A stretch of DNA of 64,000 nt from Clostridium sp. DL-VIII (GTDB lineage Bacteria > Bacillota > Clostridia > Clostridiales > Clostridiaceae): positions 6,376,279-6,440,278 of the forward strand of contig NZ_CM001240.1 in assembly GCF_000230835.1 (NCBI RefSeq), written 5' to 3'. A model generated the notes under the pieces. It saw only the letters and a program-made list of their open reading frames with translations. It was not told the origin of the DNA and did not search any database. Positions 47,098 through 55,884 of the stretch are shown in pieces. Numbering within the stretch: the stretch's first letter is position 1; every line of letters begins with the position of its first letter. Made by a program: the position numbers and the translations under genes.

Positions 47098-47745
47098 TCA
47101 ATTAACAAAAACACCATTTTTATTTACATAATATCCATCAGGTGTTGTTGTATCATAGGCCATTAGACCATCAGAATAAATGTAATACCACTTACCCCCA
47201 CTTTGAATCCAACCTTCTGTTATTGAACCATCTTCTCCAAAATAGTACCAATGCTTATCATTTGCATTAGCTTTGATATTTTCGTCTGCAGTTCTTTTTT
47301 TCCATCCAGTACTTAAATACCCATTTTTATCAAAGTAGTATTTTTTACCATCAATTGTTTTATATTGATATTTTACTTCTTGATAATCAGATCCATAGTA
47401 ATGCCACTTATAAACGTATCCGTTATAAAGCGATTCCCATGTGTTCTTAACTAAGCTTCCGTCAGAAGAAGCATAGTAGTTATCTCCATCTACTGTTTCA
47501 TTTGACACTTTTACATCATCTGAACCAGACACAGTACATCTTCCGAAATACTTTCCATCTGACTTTCTTATGTAGACACCTAAATTATCGGTTTTGGTGC
47601 ATTCTGTGTCTAAAAAATTTTTATACTGGTCGTTTTCTGATTGTGAAAACTTTGTTTCAGCAAAAGCATTTATTGTTGGAAATAATGAAACTATAGATAA
47701 AGTTATTAGTAAACTTGCAATTAACTTATTTGTTTTTTTTATCAT
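47098..47745 (-). CDS. Secreted cell-wall-binding-repeat protein
   Basis: 215 aa with a signal peptide (MIKKTNKLIASLLITLSIVS...AFAE), a short mature N-terminus, and then four or five aromatic repeats of the choline/glucan-binding type: NTWESLYNGYVYKWHYYG, KYYFDKNGYLSTGWKK, HWYYFGEDGSITEGW and KWYYIYSDGLMAYDTT. Such modules bind choline or other wall polymers and hold proteins at the surface. No enzymatic domain is present, so it may be a surface adhesin or competitor of wall binding. It is one of three such genes beside a LytTR two-component pair. Confidence 0.85.
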   Translation of the reverse strand: MIKKTNKLIASLLITLSIVSLFPTINAFAETKFSQSENDQYKNFLDTECTKTDNLGVYIRKSDGKYFGRCTVSGSDDVKVSNETVDGDNYYASSDGSLVKNTWESLYNGYVYKWHYYGSDYQEVKYQYKTIDGKKYYFDKNGYLSTGWKKRTADENIKANANDKHWYYFGEDGSITEGWIQSGGKWYYIYSDGLMAYDTTTPDGYYVNKNGVFVN

Positions 47746-47874
47746 TTTTATTCCTCCTCAAAAATTAGATTTTCATATTTTTTTTTATACTCATACTAAA
47801 TCTGCCTTCAATTCGCCATAATAGCCATTTACAATTTTGCAATTGTACCTTAATTAAATAGAATATATTGCACA

Positions 47875-48162
47875 TTATCCTACCCACTCACCATTGGCAT
47901 CTACATAGTACTCACCTATATAAGTGTTTGTTGCCATTGTGCCATCTGATTTTATATAGTACCATTTATTATTCCATCTAACCCCATAATCTGTTTTCAT
48001 CGCTGCTGTTTCAATATTATTGTGGATTTGCTCTCCCAATTCATTTACTGGATGTATTGTTATCTTCTTTTTCTCATAAGCATACGACTGTATGGCAGTA
48101 GACAACAGCCCTGCAACTATTAATGTTGATAATCCTAGAAATATTTTATTTGTTTTCATCAT
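47875..48162 (-). CDS. Small secreted protein with one cell-wall-binding repeat
   Basis: 95 aa. A signal peptide (MKTNKIFLGLSTLIVAGLLS...QSYAYE) is followed by a short linker and one wall-binding unit (RWNNKWYYIKSDGTMATNTY, then EYYVDANGEW). The ATG at 48162 is preferred over the ATG at 48168, which sits too close to GAGGAG. It may be a processed surface peptide or the remnant of a longer protein. It is same-strand with its neighbours, with intergenic gaps of 129 and 167 bp, so it probably has its own promoter. Confidence 0.7.
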   Translation of the reverse strand: MMKTNKIFLGLSTLIVAGLLSTAIQSYAYEKKKITIHPVNELGEQIHNNIETAAMKTDYGVRWNNKWYYIKSDGTMATNTYIGEYYVDANGEWVG

Positions 48163-48329
48163 AAGCATTTCTCCTCATATAACTCAATTTAATTTTTATT
48201 AATATGGTGCTTAATTACATAAGTAGCATGTAACATCACATCATGTTCGTTCATGTAATATAATTTTTTATCTACACTTTTAATTTTCTTTTTCTTACTA
48301 ATCAAAATATACCTTGAATATAATGATAT

Positions 48330-49205
48330 CTAACTTATTCCAAATTTCTCCTTTGCCTTGTTTATATCATATTTAAAAAAAGTATCGAACTGATCTGCTG
48401 GAACTGTTCCAGTTGACACTGCCATTATCTCGAAATCTTTATCACTTAATTCATCATCTAATTTCACACAAGTTCTAATATCTTTGCTTGGAGCAAAATA
48501 AAAATCTAAAGCCAAAGTTTTTTCAAACTCCTTTTTATTTTGCGTTCCTTTTATATTAACTTTTACTGTGGCAACATCTGCTCCCACAACATAATTAAAC
48601 CCTGTAACAAATGTAGGATAAGTTATATCTTTTATCTCTATATCATTTTCTTTTAAATACTTTTGAAAAGCTTCATTTGAATTTTTTTCTTGAAATTCTT
48701 CTGCTAAAACATAATCATCATTTTTTTGGCTATTCCAAATATCAGATAAATAACCGACTATTTGTTTGAGCAATTTATTATTAACAAACTTATCTCCTGT
48801 TTCATTCTTAATGTGTAGCTGTGTATACAAAGTAGTCATTCCAGCATCATATAAGTCAGCATATTTAAAATGTAGATCTTTAGCCTTATATATTGTTTGT
48901 GTATTATATTCTAAGCCATACCTAGAAATTAAAGTAGAATCTGTAGGCTGCTTATCAAAAAAATATAGATTGATAAACTGATTCCCATCTTCTATAAAAG
49001 ATACATCATGTGCTAATTGTTTTTTCATATAATCTGTAACTAATTTTTCTTCTGGTATAGTAGTAAAGGCTTCTTCTTTTATTGCATCTGCTTCTATTCG
49101 TTGACTTACACTTTCTTCCCCCTTATTTATTACATTCCCACATCCTACAACAGATAATGCTAATGTAATACTTAATAAATTACTTATTATTTGCTTCCTT
49201 TTCAT
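48330..49205 (-). CDS. Putative lipoprotein of unknown function
   Basis: 291 aa with a lipobox (SITLALSVVGC), so it should be anchored to the outer face of the membrane. The mature part is mixed alpha/beta (YLSDIWNSQKNDDYVLAEEF; YPTFVTGFNYVVGADVATVK) with no recognised domain. It starts 41 bp past the next upstream gene on the same strand and is probably co-transcribed with that wall-binding protein gene. A role in surface adhesion or in protecting the secreted neighbours is possible but not shown. Confidence 0.75.
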   Translation of the reverse strand: MKRKQIISNLLSITLALSVVGCGNVINKGEESVSQRIEADAIKEEAFTTIPEEKLVTDYMKKQLAHDVSFIEDGNQFINLYFFDKQPTDSTLISRYGLEYNTQTIYKAKDLHFKYADLYDAGMTTLYTQLHIKNETGDKFVNNKLLKQIVGYLSDIWNSQKNDDYVLAEEFQEKNSNEAFQKYLKENDIEIKDITYPTFVTGFNYVVGADVATVKVNIKGTQNKKEFEKTLALDFYFAPSKDIRTCVKLDDELSDKDFEIMAVSTGTVPADQFDTFFKYDINKAKEKFGIS

Positions 49206-49246
49206 TATTACTTTCTCCCTTTAAATTATCTTTTTGCTTTACTAAT

Positions 49247-49984
49247 CTAAATATCTTTCGTAAAAAGCAACTCGTTTTCTTTACCAATTGAATAATTATC
49301 CTTATAGAATTCAACTGTAACCCCTCTGTATCTTGGCTTCCATTTAACAGCAATCACATATTCATGCCCTTTTAGTGCCATTGCTGTAGTCGTATATGAA
49401 TAATTGGTATAATCTATAGAGCTGGCTACTCCATTTAAAAGATCATCACTTTTACCTTCTTCTTTTTTAGGTACAGTGCTTAAACTTGTATCTAAAGTCC
49501 AAGGTCCTCCCGGAATCCACATCCATACCTCTGTCGTTGCTTCATCTCTAAAGACTTGTACATTGTCATAATTTATTGCTAGCGTTCCATGTCCGGGAGC
49601 AGTTCCAACAGGATCTATCTTTTTGCTGTCTTCAACTACATTGCCACTATCATTTGCCCACTGCCCACTAGCATTTAATCTATATCCATCGATTATTGTA
49701 TTACTGGCCATAGAACCATCTGAATAAAAATAATACCACTCACCATTGTTTTTAAACCACCCAGTTGTCATTTTCCCACTTCCATCAAAGTAATACCATT
49801 TCTGTCCATTTAAATGCAGCCATGTGTATTTATAAAGACTTCCATTATTGTTATAACTCCAAGTTCCGTCAGAGTTTTGTATCCAACCTTCTTGATTTGC
49901 TGCAAATACTGTCACTGATGCAGATGCTATTGTAAGAATCATAATTGCTAAGCCTCTTGATATTCTTCTTAAAGTTTTACTCAT
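49247..49984 (-). CDS. Secreted cell-wall-binding protein with a C-terminal beta-rich domain
   Basis: 245 aa. After a signal peptide (MSKTLRRISRGLAIMIL...VFAA) come three or four wall-binding repeats (EGWIQNSDGTWSYNNNG; KWYYFDGSGKMTTGWFK; EWYYFYSDGSMASNT) and then a domain from about 140 with NYDNVQVFRDEATTEVWMW and TTTAMALKGHEYVIAVKW. That domain is beta-rich and was not recognised. The ATG at 49984 follows GAAGGAGGAAATAATA, so it is preferred over the in-frame ATG at 50014. It is the gene nearest to the sensor/regulator pair, 270 bp downstream, and a likely target. Confidence 0.8.
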   Translation of the reverse strand: MSKTLRRISRGLAIMILTIASASVTVFAANQEGWIQNSDGTWSYNNNGSLYKYTWLHLNGQKWYYFDGSGKMTTGWFKNNGEWYYFYSDGSMASNTIIDGYRLNASGQWANDSGNVVEDSKKIDPVGTAPGHGTLAINYDNVQVFRDEATTEVWMWIPGGPWTLDTSLSTVPKKEEGKSDDLLNGVASSIDYTNYSYTTTAMALKGHEYVIAVKWKPRYRGVTVEFYKDNYSIGKENELLFTKDI

Positions 49985-50151
49985 TATTATTTCCTCCTTC
50001 AAATCCACTTTCATGTATTAGATACCTTCAATTTTTTTGGTTTTATATTTATATACTTTTTTAATTTATAATCTATCTTTTATAAAGATTTCATTAAATT
50101 TCTGTTATCACTAATATAAATGAAATTAAAATTGTATTTTATATAAAAAAA

Positions 50152-50190
50152 TACATTGTTTTACGTATTTTCTTTACATAAAACAATGTA
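50152..50190 (-). terminator. Terminator of the two-component operon
   Basis: TACATTGTTTTA (50152-50163) pairs perfectly with TAAAACAATGTA (50179-50190). On the minus strand the stem is followed at once by TTTTTTTATAT, so it ends the regulator-kinase transcript. Confidence 0.85.
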
Positions 50191-50216
50191 TAATATTTTC
50201 CATAAAATTTAGTCGA

Positions 50217-50250
50217 ATTGTAACAATTAGTCTATTTATTGTAACAATTA
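50217..50250. promoter_or_regulatory. Two 13-bp direct repeats, 21 bp apart, after the kinase gene
   Basis: ATTGTAACAATTA occurs at 50217-50229 and again at 50238-50250. Two near-palindromic words separated by two helical turns is the geometry of LytTR-family (AgrA-type) operators. They lie between the kinase stop and its terminator, upstream of the wall-binding gene at 49984. Confidence 0.5.
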
Positions 50251-50252
50251 AT

Positions 50253-51446
50253 TTAAACGTTCCACATCATAATATTTACTTCATAATAAGTGTTTTTATC
50301 TTCATTTGTAATAATCCCATTATACTTGCTAACAATTTTTCTAACACTTTTTAACCCTAATCCATGATTATCTTTATCCTTCTTCCATGTATTAATTGCT
50401 GTTCCAGTTACATTCTTTGGATTTTTAATATAGATAGTCATATTACTGTTTTTGCAATATATATTAACATTAATTAATTTATCATCATTTTCAAGCATAC
50501 TACAAGCCTCAATGGCATTGTCTAGCGTGTTACCTAACACTGTACCAATATCTCTCATATCAATATTTAAATCCTTCGGAACTTTTACATCTAATTCCCA
50601 CTGTACTCCATATAATTCTCCCTGATTAATTTTAGCATTTAATATAGCATTTATCGGAACATTCTCTGTGTATATCCCCCATCCATTTTGTTGAGTTTCA
50701 AAAATAATGTCATCCATTATTTTATTTGCTTCACTTACATTACCTTCATTGACCTGACTCTTTAATACGATGATTTGATTTATAAGATTATGTCTAATTT
50801 CCCTTATGTTTTTTTGATTCTCTTCAACTTTCTCATAATAATCTTCTTTATATTTTGCCTCTTCCATTTTCACATTTAGTAGAATATTACCTGCAAAATG
50901 TACTAAATACATTATTCCAACTGTAGTTAAACCAATTATGGAAATACGCATAAGCATTTCTTGTAATAAGATTTCTTGGCTAGGCACATTAAGTGGGTTA
51001 ATAATACAAACTAAAAACATAGATATAATTAAACCTACAGTAATTCTTACAGCCATTTTTATATCAAGAAAAAACGCTGCCAAAATAATAAAATAAAATG
51101 ATACATACCAAAACTCTCCTGTTGGAAGCAATAACGTAAATCCATAATAATTTATAAAAATAACAATAGATAAAACTTGTTTCACCCTTATAAATATTTT
51201 AGATACTAACCTGCCATCAACCACTACATTTCTATATAACCATCTAAATATAAATATTTCCGGGAATGCTATCACTAAATTAAAGATTATAACACTACTC
51301 CATTTCATTGTGTTAAAGCATCCTAAAACTTTAAAAGAAGGAAATAATATAGAGCCAATACAAATACTTATTATAATAATATTTATTACTAACCTAGTTA
51401 CTTTAACATAATATTCTTCTAGTATTCCTATTTTATTAATTTCCAT
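50253..51446 (-). CDS. AgrC/ComD-like sensor histidine kinase (GHKL type)
   Basis: 397 aa. Six or seven membrane helices fill the first about 190 residues. The dimerisation helix follows with the phospho-acceptor His in IREIRHNLINQIIVLKS, then the ATPase domain with DIGTVLGNTLDNAIEAC (N-box) and NHGLGLKSVRKIVSKYNG (G-box). This is the HPK10-like architecture of peptide-sensing kinases such as AgrC. It is 26 bp after the regulator gene on the same strand. No agrB or agrD homologue was found nearby, so the signal may be a peptide made elsewhere. Confidence 0.88.
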   Translation of the reverse strand: MEINKIGILEEYYVKVTRLVINIIIISICIGSILFPSFKVLGCFNTMKWSSVIIFNLVIAFPEIFIFRWLYRNVVVDGRLVSKIFIRVKQVLSIVIFINYYGFTLLLPTGEFWYVSFYFIILAAFFLDIKMAVRITVGLIISMFLVCIINPLNVPSQEILLQEMLMRISIIGLTTVGIMYLVHFAGNILLNVKMEEAKYKEDYYEKVEENQKNIREIRHNLINQIIVLKSQVNEGNVSEANKIMDDIIFETQQNGWGIYTENVPINAILNAKINQGELYGVQWELDVKVPKDLNIDMRDIGTVLGNTLDNAIEACSMLENDDKLINVNIYCKNSNMTIYIKNPKNVTGTAINTWKKDKDNHGLGLKSVRKIVSKYNGIITNEDKNTYYEVNIMMWNV

Positions 51447-51472
51447 ATTGTTAATCTCCCATAATAAAAGAT

Positions 51473-52186
51473 TTAAACTCTTTTCTTCAAATACTTCATA
51501 AAGTTCTTATTAAATTCTTCTACATATTTCTTGCTAACAGGAATACTAACCCCATTTTCTAAAGTCACATCTTTACCATCAAACTTTCGTACATAGTCCA
51601 TATTTACAAAATAAGCTACATGTGTACGAGTAAACAATTCTTCCCCTACAATCTTTTGTACATTAGAAATAGTATCATAATAATAGTATGCATCATTATC
51701 AGTAACAATCTTTATTTTCCGTTTGTCGCTCTCAAAATAATAAATATTTTTATATGGAATACTATGTAACTTTTTTCCTTGCTTAAAATAATACAATACT
51801 TTTCTATCAGTAAAATAATTCACAATCTTTTTGAAAACAGCTTCTAACTTTACTTCATTAATTGGCTTTAACAAATAATGAAATGCTTGTACATCAAATG
51901 CTTCTGGCATCCATTCTTGATGGCTTGTTAGAAATATTATAATTGCATTTTTATCAAAATCTCTGATTCTCCTTGCTACTTCTATTCCATTAATATGCTT
52001 CATGCTAATATCTAAAATATAAATATCAAAAGATACTAAATTATTCTCTAAATTTTTTAATAGTTCTTCCCCATTATTAAAACTATAAAATTCTCCAATA
52101 TAGCCATACTCATCAATGATTTCCTCAACCTTAAGCATTATGTCATTTAATATGATTGGTTCATCGTCACAAATTGCTATTACCAT
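51473..52186 (-). CDS. LytTR-family response regulator
   Basis: 237 aa. The receiver domain has AICDDEP at the start, the phospho-acceptor in YILDISMKHINGIEVA (about residue 57), IIFLTSHQEW and the KP pair in HYLLKPINE. The C-terminal LytTR DNA-binding domain follows (KNIYYFESDKRKIKIVT; LFTRTHVAYFVNMDYVRKFD). Regulators of this class (AgrA, VirR) control surface and secreted proteins through direct-repeat operators. A ribosome binding site (ATGGGGGTATACA) precedes the ATG. It is first in the operon with the kinase; likely targets are the neighbouring wall-binding genes. Confidence 0.92.
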   Translation of the reverse strand: MVIAICDDEPIILNDIMLKVEEIIDEYGYIGEFYSFNNGEELLKNLENNLVSFDIYILDISMKHINGIEVARRIRDFDKNAIIIFLTSHQEWMPEAFDVQAFHYLLKPINEVKLEAVFKKIVNYFTDRKVLYYFKQGKKLHSIPYKNIYYFESDKRKIKIVTDNDAYYYYDTISNVQKIVGEELFTRTHVAYFVNMDYVRKFDGKDVTLENGVSIPVSKKYVEEFNKNFMKYLKKRV

Positions 52187-52420
52187 TGTATACCCCCATA
52201 AAATGCTTTCATTTGTAACAGTAATAATACATATTATCCAATTATTACTACAAGTATTATATCACAAAACAGATTTATCATAAGAGTATTAAATTTATGT
52301 TTTTGTTCATATTTACTTATAAGAACAATTCGAACTATACATTTGCCTTATTATTAGTTTCCTTATTACTCAATACATTCTCACCATTCTTTCACCAACT
52401 AAAATAATTTTAATTTATTT

Positions 52421-53134
52421 TTACAGACTAATAGCTTTCTTTAATCTGTTCCCTTCTTCCTCATCAAATTTGCAATTATTTAAATATTCAACTGCAGTTC
52501 CTGAAACTTCTGTCTGACCATACGAACTCTTTACTATTTGCCCACATTCACATGAATATTCTTTATTTATATACCTTGTTATTAGTTCCCCTTCCACCAT
52601 TATTTGAGAACCCACTTGTATTCTTTTTTTATCTTCTTCTGCTTGCTTGGCAAAGGTAGAAATCCAAGGATAATTAGAATCAGTTGCTTCTTTTCCGTTT
52701 ACTGCAATTTGATATTTCATGTTTGCAACTTTCGAATAAGTACTTTCCATATATTTAAAATCCACTTCTTTACACACAGCTCCAAGTATCATTACTTTAT
52801 TAATATAAGATTCTTCAGTTTTTGCATCTACAATAAACATTTTTTGAGCAACAATAGTCGTAATTACTTGTCTGTCTTTATATCTTCTTGCACATTTAGG
52901 ACAATCCACTATAACTTCTTTACTATCAGTTTTAATTGACCCTTCTATAATAACCATCTTCTCTTTGGCTAATTCAATCCAATTTGGAAATTTTTTTGTA
53001 TATATTTCTACAGTTGGGTATACAAACTTATTCTTATTCTTTCTTATTTTCACTGTAAAGTATAATTTTCCTTCATTTTCTTGAACGAGCCTGTCCACAT
53101 ATCCCATAATATGAACACAGTTTTTCTTAGCCAT
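52421..53134 (-). CDS. OB-fold (SSB-like) protein with CxxC motifs
   Basis: About 237 aa with two apparent OB-fold halves. The first has HIMGYVDRLVQENEGKLYFT and the second MILGAVCKEVDFKY with YQIAVNGKEA. CPKCARRYKDRQ and the CxC in EYSCECGQIV could form zinc-binding sites. This pattern resembles single-stranded-DNA-binding proteins encoded on mobile elements. The ATG at 53134 is preferred over the GTG at 53143. It is adjacent to an XRE-type gene and may work with the helicase at 45.2-46.7 kb in element replication (inference). Confidence 0.65.
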   Translation of the reverse strand: MAKKNCVHIMGYVDRLVQENEGKLYFTVKIRKNKNKFVYPTVEIYTKKFPNWIELAKEKMVIIEGSIKTDSKEVIVDCPKCARRYKDRQVITTIVAQKMFIVDAKTEESYINKVMILGAVCKEVDFKYMESTYSKVANMKYQIAVNGKEATDSNYPWISTFAKQAEEDKKRIQVGSQIMVEGELITRYINKEYSCECGQIVKSSYGQTEVSGTAVEYLNNCKFDEEEGNRLKKAISL

Positions 53135-53247
53135 AATTAACACATCCTTCTTTTATATCTTTAAGTTTTTTATATTCTTCTTTGATAATAAGATACTTAT
53201 AATACTAATTCAGTTTTACACTTTTTAAACTTATTACTGAATCTTTC

Positions 53248-53445
53248 TTATAAATCGATATTCAATACTTCTATTATTTTTGCTTTATATTTCTTCCCTG
53301 AACGTCTTCCATTCAATATATCTGTAAGATAGTGTTCATTCATCTTAAGTTCTGCTGCCAACTGTCTTTGAGTCATATTTAACTCTAAAAGCCTTTTTCT
53401 AACTTCAAGCCCAAATTTAGATACAGATTTATTTTCACATCTCAT
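53248..53445 (-). CDS. Small XRE-type helix-turn-helix protein
   Basis: 65 aa consisting almost only of a Cro/CI-like HTH: RKRLLELNMTQRQLAAELKM, then NEHYLTDILNGRRSGKKY. The ATG follows GGAGGAATTTTTATACA. It is divergent from the next XRE gene (232 bp between the starts), the usual Cro/CI-type switch arrangement of phages and integrative elements. It is upstream of and probably co-transcribed with the OB-fold gene. Confidence 0.85.
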   Translation of the reverse strand: MRCENKSVSKFGLEVRKRLLELNMTQRQLAAELKMNEHYLTDILNGRRSGKKYKAKIIEVLNIDL

Positions 53446-53677
53446 TGTATAAAAATTCCTCCATTACTTATTTCCTAATCAATATTACCAAAACTATTTG
53501 TTCAATATTTGTTACTATCAACATTTTTTGTGTTAAAATAATGCTGTAACTTCGTATCTTTATTAAATATATTATACGCTTGTTTTCAAACATTGTCACG
53601 TGTATTTTGCTTTATATCAAGCAAAATATTTTCTAACTAATACTTTTTTTAATAACTATAATGAAGGAGAACCTTTT

Positions 53678-54070
53678 ATGCATAAATTAGAGAATGTTAC
53701 TACTATTGGCGAAAGAATTAGATTTCTAAGACAAGTAATTCATAAAGTTACCCAACAGGAATTAGCAGATGCTACTGGAATTAGTAGAGGAAATTTGAGC
53801 AATTATGAAAAGGATAGGTTTAAGCCTGCATCGGATGCTATTCTTGCTATTGCAAACTATTTTAATGTATCTACTGATTGGCTTCTTACTGGGAAAGAAT
53901 CTCTCAATTCTAAAACTAATATTTACAATCCACATAACAACAGCATGGTGCTATCTAATAGAGAGATAGAATTAATTAATTTATTTAGAAAATTAAAAAA
54001 TGACGACAAACTAAAAATAGAAGGCATGTTAGAACTTAAATTATCCGAATATGATACTTTAAAAAAATAA
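53678..54070 (+). CDS. XRE-family repressor-like regulator
   Basis: 130 aa. The N-terminal HTH is GERIRFLRQVIHKVTQQELA, ATGISRGNLSNYEKDRFKPA and ILAIANYFNVSTDWLLTGKE. The C-terminal part is a short helical dimerisation region (FRKLKNDDKLKIEGMLELKL). The ATG at 53678 follows AATGAAGGAGAACCTTTT and is preferred over an in-frame ATG at 53600 that has no ribosome binding site. It is divergent from the small XRE gene, so it is probably the element's CI-like repressor. Confidence 0.9.
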   Translation: MHKLENVTTIGERIRFLRQVIHKVTQQELADATGISRGNLSNYEKDRFKPASDAILAIANYFNVSTDWLLTGKESLNSKTNIYNPHNNSMVLSNREIELINLFRKLKNDDKLKIEGMLELKLSEYDTLKK

Positions 54071-54405
54071 CTTCTTTTTATTTTTTGGCTTATTTTGATA
54101 CGATTTTCCGTCACTTTATTGTGCATATTTCATTTTTTTAAAACTTTTAATAAACTTTAGAATATTTTTTAATACTTCTTAACAAATAAAAATTTTTTCT
54201 AATATTTTTTAAATAATTAGAACTTTTAAAGAAATTATTTATATTTTTGAATCTTTTCTCAAGATATTATATAATTTTAAAATCAATTTAATTTTATATA
54301 AATTTCTAGAATTATTCTAAAAAATTTATAATTATTTAGTTTTTTTATAAATTTAAACTTATAATAGATAATTCTTCTAAAAACTTTCTTAAGTCAATAC
54401 GGATT
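54071..54405. other. Extremely AT-rich intergenic segment
   Basis: About 330 bp consisting almost entirely of A and T runs with no ORF. It directly precedes the 137-bp palindromic array. Easily melted DNA next to repeats is the layout of replication origins, but no Rep gene was identified. Confidence 0.4.
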
Positions 54406-54408
54406 AGT

Positions 54409-55258
54409 TCTTATTTAGCAAACCAATAATATATAAGAACATTTAACCTTGCTATCACGATAACTTCATATTATTTTCTCATATATAAATTCTTTTTTTC
54501 GAAAAAACCCACTTTATTTGCGAAAAAGTCCAATTATTTTCGATTTTTTGAAGTTAAATAGCCATTTTGTAGTGATTTGAAGGGAGCAACCTTGCAATTC
54601 GGTAGAGCATGCCTTATTTGCTTCCCTATAAGGAAAGCATTTTTTGGTTTGCTTTTTAGGTTGTTTATTTCTTGTTTAACAAACTAGGAATATATAAGAG
54701 ATAGTAATAATTATCTATTTTTTTAGGATAGATTTCTCTATTATCTCATATATTGTATATTACTATATAATGACTTTACTTCTACGTCACAACTCTTATT
54801 TGCAGATTAGAAATATATAAGAAAGCAAAAACTGGTTACCTTTTTATGGATACTATTATTTCTGCGCTCTTCAATAAAGCTTAAACCTTATAAAACTTTT
54901 CTTTATTAATATTTCTTAGATTCTACTTTTTCTTATTTAGCAAACCAATAGTATATAAGAAAGCAATAATCGGTTACCTTTTTATGGATATTATTATTTC
55001 TTCTTCTCTTCCTCAATATTAACTCATATAAAACTTTTTCTTATTAACATTTCATATATTCTACTTTTCTTATTTAGCAAACCAGTAGTATATAAGAAAG
55101 CAATAACTGGCTGCCTTTTTATGGATATTATTGTTTCTTCTTCTCTTCCCTCAACATTAAATCATATAAAACTTTTCCTTGTTAACATTTCAGGTATCCT
55201 ACTTTTCTTATTTAGCAAACCAATAATAAATAAGAAAGCAAACAGTAATTGGCTTTTT
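54409..55258. repeat. Tandem array of 137-bp units with a palindromic core
   Basis: A core TCTTATTTAGCAAACCAATA plus an ATATAAGA-type arm recurs at 54409, 54670, 54794, 54931, 55068 and 55206. The last four are spaced 137, 137 and 138 bp. A more diverged copy is at about 54612. In each good unit TCTTAT pairs with ATAAGA, and CCARTA-type bases pair with a downstream ATYGG/ACTGG. The latter changes in step (CCAGT:ACTGG at 55082/55106; CCAAT:ATTGG at 55220/55248), and a CTTTTT run follows. Units also share TTTTTATGGATATTATT and TATAAAACTTTT. There is no ORF. It may be a family of small RNAs or a binding array. Confidence 0.8.
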
Positions 55259-55362
55259 CTGGATGTTAAACCCTGATGTACATATTTCAAGCATTTTTTT
55301 ATTTAATCATTTTATTATACAATTTCATAAACTATATAAAATCAATTTCCTATCAATTCATA

Positions 55363-55391
55363 TTGACAAATAATTATGCATAATTCATAAT
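55363..55391 (+). promoter_or_regulatory. Promoter of the Spo0E-like gene
   Basis: TTGACA (55363-55368), a 17-bp spacer and CATAAT (55386-55391) form a near-consensus vegetative promoter 45 bp before the ATG. Confidence 0.75.
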
Positions 55392-55435
55392 AATATTGTA
55401 ATTTAAAGTAAATTTTAGTTAAAAGAGGTGATAAT

Positions 55436-55621
55436 ATGCGTTATTTTTCTACGCTTAGAATCAAGCGAAAGATATTATTAAGAAAAATTTTATTAAATAC
55501 GCTGCTCTTATTTTTACCTATAAGAAATAGACTTATAATAAAAGTATCGCAAAACTTAGACAATCATATTGTTACTTATCAAAAAAGTTTACTCACTCCT
55601 AATGACCAAATTTTTATATAA
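55436..55621 (+). CDS. Spo0E-like aspartyl-phosphate phosphatase (small)
   Basis: 61 aa starting with ATG after AAAGAGGTGATAAT. The C-terminal half LIIKVSQNLDNHIVTYQKS carries the S-Q-x-L-D-x-x-I signature of Spo0E-family proteins, which dephosphorylate Spo0A~P and delay sporulation. Small Spo0E-like proteins of about 50-85 aa are common in clostridia and on mobile elements. The N-terminus is basic and hydrophobic (KRKILLRKILLNTLLLFLPI), more so than usual. It has its own strong promoter and a following hairpin. Element control of host sporulation is a reasonable inference. Confidence 0.6.
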   Translation: MRYFSTLRIKRKILLRKILLNTLLLFLPIRNRLIIKVSQNLDNHIVTYQKSLLTPNDQIFI

Positions 55622-55634
55622 TCTAAAAATGCAA

Positions 55635-55660
55635 ATAAGAACATATTGCTATGTTCTTAT
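55635..55660. terminator. Hairpin after the Spo0E-like gene
   Basis: ATAAGAACATA (55635-55645) pairs perfectly with TATGTTCTTAT (55650-55660), 14 bp past the stop. It lacks a strong T-run on the plus strand, so its efficiency is uncertain. The following DNA to 55884 has no supported gene. Confidence 0.5.
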
Positions 55661-55741
55661 CCACAAAAAATTATTATTATTAAACTTTTTAAAGATGGCA
55701 TCATAGATAATACTACTTCGAAGCAATCTTCAAATTTATCC

Positions 55742-55830
55742 TACACATTAATTCCTGCTTGTAATAATATTAACTACTCTATTTATATTATTTATAAGTC
55801 ACCTATTATTTTCCAAGTTTTTTTATAATT
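55742..55830. repeat. Diverged repeat also found at about 59828
   Basis: ACACATTAATTCCTGC followed by TATTAACTA, CTATTTATATTATT and CAAGTTT is repeated with changes at about 59828-59915 (ACACATTAATTCCTGC, TATTAACTAT, CTATCTATATTATT, CAAGTTT). It may be the remains of duplicated genes or mobile DNA; there is no intact ORF. Confidence 0.45.
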
Positions 55831-55884
55831 TATTAAATAATCTAACTTTTATGTCTTATGATTTTAACTATTTATAGATAAAAT

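Noticed and set aside
47098..52186. Complete agr quorum-sensing locus
   Set aside because: Only the kinase and regulator are present; no AgrB-like protease and no convincing AgrD-like peptide were found nearby.
54409..55258. Type III toxin-antitoxin RNA antitoxin repeats
   Set aside because: Those repeats are about 34-39 nt and directly precede a ToxN-like gene. These units are 137 bp and no ToxN-like protein follows.
55646..55828. 60-codon plus-strand ORF
   Set aside because: No ribosome binding site, starts within the hairpin after the Spo0E-like gene, and the region is a decayed repeat.
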